Of a DNA stretch of 64,000 nt, positions 14,941 to 24,339 are shown piece by piece. Where the stretch lies: positions 186,001 to 250,000 of the forward strand of contig PQAF01000028.1 of NCBI GenBank assembly GCA_003105015.1, in the 5' to 3' direction. Source of the stretch: Rhodocyclales bacterium. Lineage in GTDB: Bacteria; Pseudomonadota; Gammaproteobacteria; Burkholderiales; Rhodocyclaceae. The translations under genes were made by a program, and so were the position numbers. The notes below the pieces were generated by a model. That model saw only the letters and a list, made by a program, of their open reading frames with translations, searched no databases and was not told the DNA's origin. The number at the start of each line of letters is the position of its first letter. Positions within the stretch are counted from its first letter, which is position 1.

Positions 14941-16130
14941 CGGACAAGAATGTTCCGGCAATGGGCGAGGCGGGCCTGCCGTGGCTGCATGCGCCTGCCG
15001 TCGCGGTGCTGGGCGGGATCCTGCTGCTCGTCGCGGGGGATGGCGGCGGCATCCGCGTTGCGCTGGCGACGCTGCTGGCGGTGGCCGGCGTGGTGGCGGG
15101 CCGCTTGTCCCTGGCTGCCTGCCGGCGGCATATCCAACAAATCCTGGCGCAGGCGGAAGCGGCGCGCCAGGCCGAGGCGGCCGCCAGGGCGGCCGAACGC
15201 CGCGAAGACGGACTGGATGCGCTGTGCCGAGGCGTCCTGCCCGTCTGGGCGCGGCAGATCGATGCCGCGCGCCGGCAGACCGAGGATGCGATCACGTCGC
15301 TGTCCGGCCGCTTTGCCGGCATCGCCGAGAAGCTCGAGGCGGCCGAGGCGGCCTCGCGCGATGCCGCCGGCGGCATGGGCAGCGGCGGCATGGTGGCGAC
15401 GCTGGAGGCCAGCCGGACCGAACTGGAGGCCATCAAGCGCTCACTGCACAAGGCCCTCGAGAACAAGCGGGAGATGCTGCGCGAGATCGCCTGCCTGGCG
15501 GGGTTCACCGGCGAGCTGAAGCAAATGGCGGCCGACGTCGGCAGCATCGCCGGCCAGACCAACCTGCTGGCGCTGAATGCCGCCATCGAGGCGGCAAGGG
15601 CGGGCGAGGCCGGGCGCGGCTTTGCCGTGGTTGCCGACGCCGTGCGCAAGCTGTCGACCCAATCCGGCGAGACCGGCAAGCGGATCACCGAAAAGGTCGA
15701 TGCCGTCAATGCCGCGATCGCGGCCACGCTGGAGGCGGCGGACCAGACGGCGAAGCTCGACGAGACGACCATCCAGGGCGCCGATGCAGCGGTGGCGGGA
15801 ATCCTCGGGCGGTTCTCCACGGCGGCGGATGCGCTGGGAACGTCGTCGCAGATCCTGCAGCGCGAAAGCACCGGCATCCGCGGCGAGGTGACCGACGTGC
15901 TCGTTTCGCTGCAGTTCCAGGACCGCGTCAGCCAGATGCTCGTGCACATCCAGAACGACCTGGAAAAGCTCGGCCAGCAGGTTGCCGCATCGAGCGGCGG
16001 GAACGCGGCCTTCGATGTCGAAGGCTGGCTGAACCAGCTGGCGAACACCTACACCATGGTCGAGCAGCACGCCGTCCATGCCGGCGGCCAGGATGCGCGG
16101 CCGCAGGAATCCGAAATCACCTTCTTCTGA
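14937..16130 (+). CDS. Methyl-accepting chemotaxis protein lacking a periplasmic sensor
   Basis: A 397-residue protein. Two closely spaced membrane segments near residues 17 to 65 leave almost no periplasmic loop, so there is no classical ligand domain. Residues about 70 to 150 are a coiled linker. The conserved MCP hairpin tip is present (about 195 to 245: [20 protein letters not shown], then [14 protein letters not shown]). The rest of the signalling domain is shorter than in standard receptors, with a distinctive [19 protein letters not shown] segment and a C-terminal EITFF. Internal or cytoplasmic cues are the likely input. It is coupled to a receiver gene upstream and followed by cheY. 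Confidence 0.87.
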   Translation: MTDKNVPAMGEAGLPWLHAPAVAVLGGILLLVAGDGGGIRVALATLLAVAGVVAGRLSLAACRRHIQQILAQAEAARQAEAAARAAERREDGLDALCRGVLPVWARQIDAARRQTEDAITSLSGRFAGIAEKLEAAEAASRDAAGGMGSGGMVATLEASRTELEAIKRSLHKALENKREMLREIACLAGFTGELKQMAADVGSIAGQTNLLALNAAIEAARAGEAGRGFAVVADAVRKLSTQSGETGKRITEKVDAVNAAIAATLEAADQTAKLDETTIQGADAAVAGILGRFSTAADALGTSSQILQRESTGIRGEVTDVLVSLQFQDRVSQMLVHIQNDLEKLGQQVAASSGGNAAFDVEGWLNQLANTYTMVEQHAVHAGGQDARPQESEITFF

Positions 16131-16143
16131 CAGGAGAGCAAGC

Positions 16144-16512
16144 ATGGCAAAGACGATTCTCGTGGTGGACGACTCCAGTTCGCTGCGCCAGGTCGTGGGC
16201 ATCGCCCTGAAGGGGGCGGGCTACGACGTGATCGAGGCCTGCGACGGCAAGGACGCGCTCGGCAAGATCGCCGGGCAGAAAGTGCACCTCATCATCAGCG
16301 ACGTGAACATGCCGAACATGGACGGCATCACCTTCGTCAAGGAGGTGAAGAAGATCGCCGAGCACAAGTTCGTGCCGATCATCATGCTGACGACCGAATC
16401 GCAGGAAGCCAAGAAACAGGAAGGGCAGGCCGCCGGCGCCAAGGCCTGGGTGGTCAAGCCGTTCCAGCCGGCGCAGATGCTGACCGCCGTTTCCAAGCTG
16501 GTGATGCCTTGA
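16144..16512 (+). CDS. cheY: Chemotaxis response regulator CheY
   Basis: A 122-residue CheY-type receiver with AGGAG upstream of the ATG. Acidic pocket D9/D10 in ILVVDDSSSLRQ, phospho-acceptor D53 in LIISDVNMPNMDG, Thr in IMLTTES and Lys in WVVKPFQP are all present. It takes phosphate from CheA and binds the flagellar switch or another target. It follows the short MCP and is separated from the rest of the che genes by a 266-bp inverted-repeat element that begins at its stop codon. Confidence 0.92.
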   Translation: MAKTILVVDDSSSLRQVVGIALKGAGYDVIEACDGKDALGKIAGQKVHLIISDVNMPNMDGITFVKEVKKIAEHKFVPIIMLTTESQEAKKQEGQAAGAKAWVVKPFQPAQMLTAVSKLVMP

Positions 16513-16778
16513 GAACTCCTAACACAATGAAATGCGTGATGCGTTGTGCTTGGATGGCGATGGATGCTAGGCGCGGCGCGCCGCCCGCAGTCATTCTGCG
16601 GGCAAGCGCCGCAACGCCGCAGACGCGCCATCCAAGCACAACCCTTCGGGGCGTCGGCGTTTGGGCGCATCGCGTCGTTACGGCCGCTTGTCGTGGAATG
16701 ACCACTGCCTGCGCGGCCGCGCCTAGCGCTGCACCCAAACGCCATAGCCGCACACGCATTTCATTGTGTTAGGAGTTC
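16513..16778. mobile_element. 266-bp MITE-like element with 26-bp perfect terminal inverted repeats
   Basis: The ends 16513-16538 (GAACTCC...ATGCGTG) and 16753-16778 (CACGCAT...GGAGTTC) are perfect 26-base inverted repeats. Further in, GCTAGGCGCGGC recurs in inverse orientation near both ends, and GTTGTGCTTGGATGGC pairs with GCCATCCAAGCACAAC. The element has no credible reading frame. It starts one base after the cheY stop and ends 26 bases before the next gene. I see no clear target duplication. The structure fits a non-autonomous miniature transposable element; transcribed, it would fold into a long hairpin. Confidence 0.75.
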
Positions 16779-16804
16779 AACAGTCAGTCTGCGGAGGACG
16801 GCAC

Positions 16805-17155
16805 ATGGAGATCAACGTACAGAACACGAACGGCCGGTGCGCGGTGGCGCTCGGCGGCGAACTCACGATCTACGCTGCCGCCGAACTGAAGGAAGGCCTG
16901 ATCGGCGCCGTCGGCGAATGCGCCGAAATGGAGATCAACCTTTCGGCCGTATCGGACATCGACACGGCCGGCCTGCAGGTGCTGGTGCTGGCCAAGCGCC
17001 ACGCCGCCGCCGCAAACAAGACACTGCAGCTTGTCGGCCACAGCCGGCCCGTGATGGAACTGATCGAACTGTATGACATGGCGGCCCTGTTCGGCGATCC
17101 GGTGGTGATCCCGGCGCAGGAGCCGGGCCGCAACGCGAACGGAGGCAAGGCATGA
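16805..17155 (+). CDS. STAS-domain protein (anti-sigma-antagonist type) of the chemotaxis cluster
   Basis: A 116-residue STAS domain starting MEINVQNTNGRCAVALGGE with GGAGG upstream. The motif SDIDTAGLQVLVLAKRHA is the phospho-switch helix of SpoIIAA-like proteins, with Thr where Ser is usual. The stop overlaps the cheA start. Such single STAS proteins sit in many proteobacterial che clusters and are thought to bind or be phosphorylated within the signalling complex; the exact partner here is unknown. Confidence 0.85.
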   Translation: MEINVQNTNGRCAVALGGELTIYAAAELKEGLIGAVGECAEMEINLSAVSDIDTAGLQVLVLAKRHAAAANKTLQLVGHSRPVMELIELYDMAALFGDPVVIPAQEPGRNANGGKA

Positions 17156-19368
17156 ATCTCGAAGCCGCACTGCAGACCTTCATCGTCGAAAGCCGCGAGC
17201 TGCTCCTGAGCATGGAGGATTCCCTGCTGGAGCTGGAGCGGCAGCCCGACGACGCCGACGCGATGAACGCCACCTTCCGCGCCATCCATACCATCAAGGG
17301 TTCGGCCGGGCTGTTCGGCCTCGACGACATCGTCCGCTTCACCCACGTCGTTGAAAGCCTGCTCGACCGCGCCCGCAACAATGAAGTGCCGGTGAACGAC
17401 ACCCTGACCGCGCTGATGCTCGAGTGCGGCGACCACATCGGCCATCTGGTCGGCACCGCCGCAGGCGACCAGCCGGCCGACCCGGCGGCGATGGAAGCGC
17501 GTCAGGCGGCCCTGCTCGAGCGTCTCGGCAAGTTCTCCCCGGCCGGCGTTCCCGAGGTCGCGCAGGCCGTCGAGGCGCCGGTCGAGCAGGAGGCCAGCCT
17601 GGCCCGCGACGGGAGCGAGCCGGTCGGCAACGGCGCCTGGCACATTTCCCTGCGCTTCGGCCGCGACGTCCTGCGCAACGGCATGGACCCGGCCTCGTTC
17701 CTGCGCTACCTGAGCACGCTCGGCGACGTCGTCAGCACGACGACCCTGTGCGATGCCATGCCCGCGGCCGCCGAAATGGACCCGGAATCCTGCTACCTCG
17801 GTTTCGAGATCGACCTCAGGAGCGAAGCCGGCAAGGAGACGATCGAAGGCGCCTTCGAATTCGTGCGTGAGGATTGCCAGATCCGCATCCTGCCGCCGAA
17901 CAGCCGGATCGGGGAGTTCGTCCAGCTGATCGCCGCCCTGCCGGAGGACAATGACCGCATCGGCGAAATCCTGGTGGCCAGCGGCGCCGTGACGCAGGCC
18001 GAACTGGCGCATGCGCTGGCGGAGCAGCAGGAGGCGGGCGGCGGCAAGCCGCGCGTCGGCGAGATCCTCGTCGAGGAGAACGTCGTGCAGGAGGCCGTGG
18101 TCCAGGCGGCGCTCGACAAGCAGAAGCAGATCAAGGACAAGCGCGCCACCGAGAACCGCTTCGTCCGGGTCGACGCCGCCAAGCTGGAAGAGCTGATCAA
18201 CCAGGTCGGCGAGATGGTGATCGCCGGCGCCTCGGCGACGCTGCTCGCCCGGCGTACCGCCGACGGCGCCCTGCACGAGGCCATGTCACTGATGGGGCGT
18301 CTGGTCGAGGAGATCCGCGACTGCGCGCTCAGCCTGCGCATGGTGGAGATCGGCGAGACCTTCAACCGCTTCCAGCGGGTCGTGCGCGACGTCAGCCGGG
18401 AGCTGGGCAAGGAGATCGCGCTTGAGATCAGCGGCGGCGAGACCGAACTGGACAAGACCGTCGTCGAGAAGATCACCGATCCGCTCACGCATCTCGTGCG
18501 CAATTCGATCGACCACGGCATCGAGCCGGCGGAGGTTCGCCTGGCGCGCGGCAAGCCGGCCAACGGCATCATCCGCCTCAACGCGTACCACGAGTCGGGC
18601 ACCATCGTCATCGAGGTGGCCGACGACGGCGGCGGGCTGAACCGCGACAAGATCCTCAGCAAGGCGATCGAGAAGGGAATCGTCGCCCCGACGCAGGCAC
18701 TGGCCGACCAGGAGATCTACAACCTGGTCTTCGAACCCGGCTTCTCGACCGCCGACCAGGTGACCAACCTGTCCGGCCGCGGCGTCGGCATGGATGTCGT
18801 CCGCCGCAACATCGAGGCCCTGCGCGGCAGCATCGACCTCGACAGCCGCCCCGGCGAGGGCACCACCTTCCGCATCCGCCTACCGCTGACGCTGGCCATC
18901 ATCGACGGCTTCCTGATCGAGGTCGGCGAATCCTCCCTCGTCGTCCCGCTCGACATGGTGGTCGAGTGCCTCGAACTGTCCGACGCGGACAAGCAATCCG
19001 CGGAGACGCGCCGCTACCTGAACCTGCGCGGCGATGTGCTGCCGTTCATCCGCCTGCGCGAACTGCTGGCGATCGAGGGCGAGCCGGCGCGGCGGGAGAA
19101 CGTCGTCGTCGTCCAGTTCGGCGGCCAGAAGGCCGGCCTGGTGGTCGACCAGCTGCTCGGGGAGTTCCAGACGGTGATCAAGCCGCTGGGGCAGGTTTTC
19201 CGCCACCTGCGCGGCATCTCGGGATCGACGATCCTGGGCAGCGGCGAAGTGGCATTGATTCTGGATGTGCCGGCACTCGTTCAGCAGGCGGCGAGCCGGG
19301 AAAACGAACAAACCGCCAGCGTCATGCAATCCGTCCGGCCAGGAATGGCCCCAACTGCAATCTTGTAA
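17152..19368 (+). CDS. cheA: Chemotaxis histidine kinase CheA with an MshEN-like insert
   Basis: A 738-residue kinase. The Hpt domain (about 1 to 105) has phospho-acceptor His46 in RAIHTIKGSAG. The dimerisation region follows about residue 345. The ATPase has its N-box in LTHLVRNSIDHGIE and G-boxes VADDGGGLN and GRGVGMDVV. The CheW-like receptor-coupling domain is at the C-terminus (about 590 to 725). Between Hpt and dimerisation, two 24-residue motifs begin at R269 (RIGEILVASG, ending Q292) and R301 (RVGEILVEEN, ending Q324). They fit the RLGxxLxxxG...L...L..Q pattern of the c-di-GMP-binding MshEN domain. It autophosphorylates in response to MCPs and passes phosphate to CheY and CheB. Confidence 0.93.
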   Translation: MNLEAALQTFIVESRELLLSMEDSLLELERQPDDADAMNATFRAIHTIKGSAGLFGLDDIVRFTHVVESLLDRARNNEVPVNDTLTALMLECGDHIGHLVGTAAGDQPADPAAMEARQAALLERLGKFSPAGVPEVAQAVEAPVEQEASLARDGSEPVGNGAWHISLRFGRDVLRNGMDPASFLRYLSTLGDVVSTTTLCDAMPAAAEMDPESCYLGFEIDLRSEAGKETIEGAFEFVREDCQIRILPPNSRIGEFVQLIAALPEDNDRIGEILVASGAVTQAELAHALAEQQEAGGGKPRVGEILVEENVVQEAVVQAALDKQKQIKDKRATENRFVRVDAAKLEELINQVGEMVIAGASATLLARRTADGALHEAMSLMGRLVEEIRDCALSLRMVEIGETFNRFQRVVRDVSRELGKEIALEISGGETELDKTVVEKITDPLTHLVRNSIDHGIEPAEVRLARGKPANGIIRLNAYHESGTIVIEVADDGGGLNRDKILSKAIEKGIVAPTQALADQEIYNLVFEPGFSTADQVTNLSGRGVGMDVVRRNIEALRGSIDLDSRPGEGTTFRIRLPLTLAIIDGFLIEVGESSLVVPLDMVVECLELSDADKQSAETRRYLNLRGDVLPFIRLRELLAIEGEPARRENVVVVQFGGQKAGLVVDQLLGEFQTVIKPLGQVFRHLRGISGSTILGSGEVALILDVPALVQQAASRENEQTASVMQSVRPGMAPTAIL

Positions 19369-19380
19369 GGAGGTACCGTT

Positions 19381-21024
19381 ATGTTTAGCAACATGAAGAT
19401 AGGAGTGCGACTTGCGCTGGGCTTCGGCATCGTGGTGGCCCTCCTCGTCGCCATCGCCGTGATCGGCGTGACGCGCTTGGCCAATCTCAACGCCTCGATG
19501 GAGAACATCACGAAGAACATGTGGCCGAAGGTGCTGCTGCTGCAGGATGGCCTGGCCGGCGTCAATGAAATCGGGCTGAGCGCGCGCGACATGCTGCTGG
19601 CCGAGGACAAGGGCGGCCAGCAGCGCGCCAAGGAGCGCATCCTCGCGGCGCGCGTCAGCATCGCCAAGGCCTGGGATACGCTCAAGCCGACCCTCAACCA
19701 GCCCAAGGGCAAGGAGATGTTCGAGCAGATCCTGCAGGCACGCGAGCGCTACATCGGCACGCAGAACCAGATCATCAAGTTCGTCGAGGACGGCAAGGTC
19801 GAGGAAGGCCGCGCCTTCCTGGATTCCGGCTTCCGCCCGGCGGCGACCGAGTACCGCCTGCGGGTCAACGACCTCGTCAAGTTCCAGGGCGATCTGATGA
19901 CCGAACTCGGCGAAGCTGCTTCGGCGGAATACCAGCAGGCGCGCACGCTGACCATGTCGATGGCCATCGCCGCCTTCCTGTTTGCCTTCGGCATCGCCTT
20001 CTGGATCGTGCGCAGCATCACCCGTCCGCTGAACGAGGCCGTGGCCGTCGCCAACCGGTTGGCCGAGGGCGACATGGCGGTTCGCATCGAAGTCACCTCG
20101 CGCGACGAGACCGGCAAGCTGCTGGAGGCGATGAAGAACATGGTCGAGAAGCTCTCGCAGATCATCACCGAGGTGCGCAGCGCGGCGGACAACCTGTCGA
20201 GCGCCTCGGAAGAGGTCAGCGCGACGGCGCAATCGCTCAGCCAGGGCTCGAGCGAGCAGGCCGCCAGCGTCGAGGAGACCAGCGCCTCGATCGAGCAGAT
20301 GAGCGCCTCGATCAGCCAGAACACCGAGAATGCCAAGGTCACCGACGGCATGGCCTCGAAGGCCGCCAAGGAGGCCGGCGAGGGCGGCGAAGCGGTCGGC
20401 CAGACCGTCACGGCGATGAAGAGCATCGCCGAGAAGATCGGCATCATCGACGACATCGCCTACCAGACCAACCTGCTGGCGCTGAATGCCGCCATCGAGG
20501 CGGCGCGTGCCGGCGAGCATGGCAAGGGCTTCGCCGTCGTGGCGGCCGAGGTGAGGAAGCTCGCCGAGCGCAGCCAGGTCGCCGCCCAGGAAATCGGCGA
20601 GGTCGCCAAGGGCAGCGTCGCCCTGGCCGAGAAGGCCGGCAAGCTGCTCGACGAGATCGTGCCGTCGATCCGCAAGACCTCCGACCTGGTGCAGGAGATC
20701 ACCGCCGCCTCCGAGGAGCAGTCCGCCGGCGTCGGCCAGATCAACACCGCCATGAGCCAGCTCAACCAGACCACGCAGCAGAACGCCTCCGCCTCGGAGG
20801 AGCTCGCGGCGACGGCCGAGGAGATGAGCAGCCAGGCCGAGCAGCTGCAGCAGACGATGTCCTTCTTCAAGACGGGCAACGCGCCGGCCGGCCGCGCCGT
20901 GGCGGCGCGCAAGGAGGGCGGCAAGCTGAAGTCCAAGATCGCCCATATCAAGGACAGCGGCGCGCGACTCGCCTCCAGCCTGGCCGAGCCGGTTCCCGGC
21001 GAAGCCGAGTTCGTCAAGTTCTAG
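19381..21024 (+). CDS. Methyl-accepting chemotaxis protein with four-helix-bundle sensor
   Basis: A 547-residue receptor with an unusually strong ribosome site (TAAGGAGGT) before the ATG. TM1 is at residues 10 to 30, a periplasmic four-helix bundle at about 35 to 190, TM2 at about 192 to 212, HAMP at about 213 to 265 and the signalling domain at about 270 to 510, with its tip [20 protein letters not shown] and [15 protein letters not shown]. There is no C-terminal NWETF-like tether for CheR, so methylation must use another docking mode. It lies between cheA and cheW and is probably the main receptor of this array. Confidence 0.93.
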   Translation: MFSNMKIGVRLALGFGIVVALLVAIAVIGVTRLANLNASMENITKNMWPKVLLLQDGLAGVNEIGLSARDMLLAEDKGGQQRAKERILAARVSIAKAWDTLKPTLNQPKGKEMFEQILQARERYIGTQNQIIKFVEDGKVEEGRAFLDSGFRPAATEYRLRVNDLVKFQGDLMTELGEAASAEYQQARTLTMSMAIAAFLFAFGIAFWIVRSITRPLNEAVAVANRLAEGDMAVRIEVTSRDETGKLLEAMKNMVEKLSQIITEVRSAADNLSSASEEVSATAQSLSQGSSEQAASVEETSASIEQMSASISQNTENAKVTDGMASKAAKEAGEGGEAVGQTVTAMKSIAEKIGIIDDIAYQTNLLALNAAIEAARAGEHGKGFAVVAAEVRKLAERSQVAAQEIGEVAKGSVALAEKAGKLLDEIVPSIRKTSDLVQEITAASEEQSAGVGQINTAMSQLNQTTQQNASASEELAATAEEMSSQAEQLQQTMSFFKTGNAPAGRAVAARKEGGKLKSKIAHIKDSGARLASSLAEPVPGEAEFVKF

Positions 21025-21033
21025 GAGACGGCC

Positions 21034-21588
21034 ATGGGTGCTTTGGTCAAGGCCGGACAGCAGCTGCCTGAGGAGCAGCAGGCAGCTGCCGAGCAACAGC
21101 AGTACCTGACCTTCGTGCTGGGCGGCGAGATGTTCGCCATCGGCATTCTCTGCGTGAAGGAGATCATCGAATACGGCGACCTCACGGTGGTGCCGATGAT
21201 GCCGGAGTGCATTCGCGGGGTCATCAACCTGCGCGGCGCAGTGGTGCCGGTGGTCGACCTGGCCTGCCGCTTCGGCCGGCGATCGACGGATCTCACCCGC
21301 CGCACCTGCATCGTCATCGTGGAGGTGGAAGGCGAGGGCGAACGGCAGGACATCGGCGTGATCGTCGATGCGGTGAGCGAGGTGCTGGAAATCCAGGGCA
21401 GCCAGATCGAGCCGGCGCCTGCGTTCGGCGCCCGCATCCGCACCGACTTCATCCACGGCATGGGCAAGCTCGACGGCAAGTTCGTCATCATCCTGAACGT
21501 CAACAAGGTGTTGTCGCTCGACGACCTGGCGCTGCTCGGCCAGATGGCCGGGCAGGAATCGATGGACGCCCTGACGGCGGCCGCCTGA
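21034..21588 (+). CDS. cheW: Chemotaxis coupling protein CheW
   Basis: A 184-residue CheW. After a Gln-rich N-terminus (about 1 to 24), LTFVLGGEMFAIGILCVKEI begins the beta-barrel fold; VINLRGAVVPVVDL and GVIVDAVSEVLEI are the conserved receptor- and kinase-contact segments. It bridges MCPs and CheA. It starts 10 bases after the MCP stop with AGGAG spacing and precedes cheR. Confidence 0.93.
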   Translation: MGALVKAGQQLPEEQQAAAEQQQYLTFVLGGEMFAIGILCVKEIIEYGDLTVVPMMPECIRGVINLRGAVVPVVDLACRFGRRSTDLTRRTCIVIVEVEGEGERQDIGVIVDAVSEVLEIQGSQIEPAPAFGARIRTDFIHGMGKLDGKFVIILNVNKVLSLDDLALLGQMAGQESMDALTAAA

Positions 21589-21613
21589 GCATGCGGATGG
21601 ACGAGGGCGGACG

Positions 21614-22447
21614 ATGACGACGGCTGCAGCGGAGCGGCAGGAGGCGGGCTACCGCCTCCTCGACAGCGAGTTCACCCAGTTCCAGGGCCTGTTGTACCGC
21701 CTGGCCGGCATCAGCCTGTCGCCGGCCAAGAAGGCCCTGGTCTGCGGCCGGCTGGCCAAGCGCATCAAGCACCACCGGCTCGACAGCTACGGCGACTATT
21801 TCCAGCTGCTCACCAGCGGCCGCGAGCCGCAGGAGCTGCAGATCGCCATCGACCTGCTCACCACCAACGAAACCTATTTTTTCCGCGAGCCGAAGCATTT
21901 CGAGTTCCTGCGCTCGCGCATCCTGCCGGCGCGGCGGCCCGGCAGCGCCTTCCGCGTCTGGAGTGCGGCCTGCTCGAGCGGCGAGGAGCCCTACAGCATC
22001 GCCATGCTGCTGGCCGATTGCCTGCGCGAAGCGCCCTGGGAGATCGTCGCGTCGGACATCAGCACGCGCGTCCTGGAGCGGGCCCGGAACGGGCATTACG
22101 CGATGGAGCGGGCCGAGCACATTCCGCAGGAGTATCTCCGCACCTTTTGTCTGAAAGGCGTCGGACGCCAGGAGGGCACCTTCATGATCGACAAGCGGTT
22201 GCGGAGCAAGATCGACTTCAGGCAGGTCAACCTGAACGAGCAGCTGCCCCGGCTGGGCGAGTTCGACGTGGTCTTCCTGCGCAACGTGATGATCTATTTC
22301 GACGTCGAGACCAAGCGCAAGGTGGTGCAGCGCCTGATGGCGGCGATCAAGCCGGGCGGCCACCTCCTGATCGGCCATTCCGAAAGCCTGAACGGGGTGA
22401 ACGACGAACTGCAAGTGGTGGCGCCTTCCATCTACCGCAAGCCATGA
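21614..22447 (+). CDS. cheR: Chemotaxis glutamate methyltransferase CheR
   Basis: A 277-residue enzyme. The N-terminal helical domain (about 1 to 85) has FQGLLYRLAGISLS. The SAM-binding domain has FRVWSAACSSGEEPYSIAM and the catalytic-fold segment FDVVFLRNVMIYFD. It methylates receptor glutamates using S-adenosylmethionine, opposing CheB. The ATG of cheD overlaps its stop. Confidence 0.93.
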   Translation: MTTAAAERQEAGYRLLDSEFTQFQGLLYRLAGISLSPAKKALVCGRLAKRIKHHRLDSYGDYFQLLTSGREPQELQIAIDLLTTNETYFFREPKHFEFLRSRILPARRPGSAFRVWSAACSSGEEPYSIAMLLADCLREAPWEIVASDISTRVLERARNGHYAMERAEHIPQEYLRTFCLKGVGRQEGTFMIDKRLRSKIDFRQVNLNEQLPRLGEFDVVFLRNVMIYFDVETKRKVVQRLMAAIKPGGHLLIGHSESLNGVNDELQVVAPSIYRKP

Positions 22448-23016
22448 GAAAGCCGTCCCATGTCATCGAGGTGTTCCTGCAGCCGGGCGAGTGGTACTTC
22501 GGCGACCGGCAGACGCGCATGCGCACGCTGCTCGGCTCCTGCGTCTCGATCACGCTGTGGCATCCGGATCTGCTGATCGGCGGCATGTGCCATTACATGC
22601 TGCCGGAACGCGCCGCCCGCCGCCAGTCCGGCCCGGACGGAAAATACGCCGACGAGGCTTTCTGGCTGCTGCTGCGCGAAATCGAGAAAAGCGGCACGGC
22701 GCTGCATGAATACGAGGTGAAGATGTTCGGCGGCGGCAACATGTTCCCGTCCCAGAAACGCTGCCGGCAGGACCACATCGGCCAGAAGAACGCCGCCTTC
22801 GGCAGGCAGCTGCTGCAGAGCCACGGCGTGCGGGCGAAAGCGTCCGACCTGGGCGGCATCGGCCATCGCACGGTGGTCTTCGACCTCTGGAGCGGGCATG
22901 TCTGGGTGAAGAAGTTTACGCAGAACGTGGCTGCGGCGTGCACGGACTGCGAAATTCGCGATGCATGCTTCGATCCCGGCCGGGGCGAAGCTGTGCGGGG
23001 AGCGGTGAATGCTTAA
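22444..23016 (+). CDS. cheD: Chemoreceptor glutamine deamidase CheD
   Basis: A 190-residue CheD starting [17 protein letters not shown] at the ATG overlapping the cheR stop. Catalytic Cys33 in [11 protein letters not shown] and His50 in GGMCHYML have the 17-residue spacing of the family, with Thr28 nearby. It deamidates receptor glutamines to glutamates, creating methylation sites, and may link to CheY signalling through CheC, which is not encoded here. The C-terminus has extra cysteines ([10 protein letters not shown]) beyond the core fold. The cheB start lies 8 bases inside its end. Confidence 0.92.
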   Translation: MRKPSHVIEVFLQPGEWYFGDRQTRMRTLLGSCVSITLWHPDLLIGGMCHYMLPERAARRQSGPDGKYADEAFWLLLREIEKSGTALHEYEVKMFGGGNMFPSQKRCRQDHIGQKNAAFGRQLLQSHGVRAKASDLGGIGHRTVVFDLWSGHVWVKKFTQNVAAACTDCEIRDACFDPGRGEAVRGAVNA

Positions 23017-24091
23017 GGTCGGTTCCAAGGTAGGCGTCTTCATCGTCGACGATTCGGCGGTGGTGCGCCAGGTCGTCTCCGAGGTGCTCGGCGGCGATCC
23101 CGGCATGGAGATCGTCGGCGTCGCCTCGGATCCGATCTTCGCCCTCGACAAGATGAACAAGCGCTGGCCGGACGTGATCGTCCTCGACATCGAAATGCCG
23201 CGCATGGACGGCATCACCTTCCTGAAGAAGATCATGGCCGAGCGCCCGACGCCGGTGGTGATCTGCTCTTCGCTCACCGAGAAGGGCGCCGAGACGACCA
23301 TGGAGGCGCTGGCCGCCGGCGCCATCGGCGTGGTGACCAAGCCGGGCATCGGCGTGCGGCGCTTCCTGATGGAGGATTCGGCCGCCGAGCTGGTGCATGC
23401 CGTCAAGGCAGCCGCCAGCGCCCGGGTCAGGCGGAGCAACGGCGGCACGCCCGCCGCCGCCCCGGTTGCGCCAAAGCTCAATGCGGACGCGATTCTGCCC
23501 AAGGCGGAGCATGCGCTGAAACAGACGACCGAACGCATCATCGCCATCGGCACATCGACCGGCGGCACGCAGGCGCTGGAGGTGGTGCTGACCGGCCTGC
23601 CGCGCACGGCGCCCGGCATCGTCGTCGTCCAGCACATGCCGGAAAAATTCACCGCTTCCTTTGCCGCACGCCTGAATTCCCTGTCGCAGATGGAAGTGCG
23701 CGAGGCGCAGAACAACGACCGCGTCGTCCCCGGACGGGCGCTGATCGCCCCGGGCGGCCGCCACATGCTGCTCAAGCGCAGCGGCGCGCAGTACTACGTC
23801 GAGGTGGTCGACGGCCCGCTGGTCAATCGCCACCGGCCTTCGGTGGACGTGCTGTTCCGCTCGGTGGCGAAGTTCGCCGGCAAGAACGCCATGGGCGTCA
23901 TCATGACCGGCATGGGCGACGACGGTGCGCGCGGCCTGAAGGAAATGCACGATGCCGGTGCCTACACCGTGGCGCAGGACGAGGCGAGCAGCGTCGTCTA
24001 CGGCATGCCGAAAGAGGCGGTCAAGCTCGGCGCGGCCGACCGCAGCCTGGCCCTCGGCCAGATCTCCGGCGAGATCGTTCGTTTCGCCTGA
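23009..24091 (+). CDS. cheB: Chemotaxis protein-glutamate methylesterase CheB
   Basis: A 360-residue two-domain enzyme. The receiver (1 to about 125) has D14/D15 and phospho-acceptor D60 in [11 protein letters not shown]. After a linker (about 140 to 170) the esterase domain has the catalytic Ser in [10 protein letters not shown], His in [11 protein letters not shown] and Asp in [10 protein letters not shown]. It removes receptor methyl groups when phosphorylated by CheA. It is the last che gene; a promoter for the next kinase follows 36 bases later. Confidence 0.94.
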   Translation: MLKVGSKVGVFIVDDSAVVRQVVSEVLGGDPGMEIVGVASDPIFALDKMNKRWPDVIVLDIEMPRMDGITFLKKIMAERPTPVVICSSLTEKGAETTMEALAAGAIGVVTKPGIGVRRFLMEDSAAELVHAVKAAASARVRRSNGGTPAAAPVAPKLNADAILPKAEHALKQTTERIIAIGTSTGGTQALEVVLTGLPRTAPGIVVVQHMPEKFTASFAARLNSLSQMEVREAQNNDRVVPGRALIAPGGRHMLLKRSGAQYYVEVVDGPLVNRHRPSVDVLFRSVAKFAGKNAMGVIMTGMGDDGARGLKEMHDAGAYTVAQDEASSVVYGMPKEAVKLGAADRSLALGQISGEIVRFA

Positions 24092-24127
24092 AAGCGGTGG
24101 CAACGCGAAGACTTCTATGGCAAGCGA

Positions 24128-24156
24128 TTGAATCCATACGGTATAAGGATTATGAT
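24128..24156 (+). promoter_or_regulatory. Sigma-70-type promoter of the second sensor kinase
   Basis: TTGAAT at 24128-24133 and TATGAT at 24151-24156 have 17-base spacing, within GATTGAA...TTATGATCGCC. It leaves a leader of about 180 bases before the GTG at 24340. The layout copies that of the first kinase (11303-11331). Confidence 0.62.
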
Positions 24157-24339
24157 CGCCTTGCAGTGCGGCAATAACAAGACAAGCCGCTTTGCTCTGA
24201 CGCCGTCGCTCAAGCGTAGCCCCGGTTCCCGCGCGCGGATCGCGACCGCATATCGTCTTGTCGATTCGGTACATTTCCCTGCCCAGAACCAGCAGGCCAT
24301 ACCGCTGTTCCATGCGACTGTTCGCGAGGGAGGCGCTCC

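Noticed and set aside
16513..16778. Integron attC site interpretation of the 266-bp element
   Set aside because: The ends contain CCTAAC and GTTAGG, but the 7-base core does not fit RYYYAAC/GTTRRRY, the element is longer than usual attC sites, and no integrase or cassette array is present.
18880..21456. An 858-codon open frame opposite cheA, the MCP and cheW
   Set aside because: It runs through three clear chemotaxis genes and has no recognisable domain; antisense shadow.
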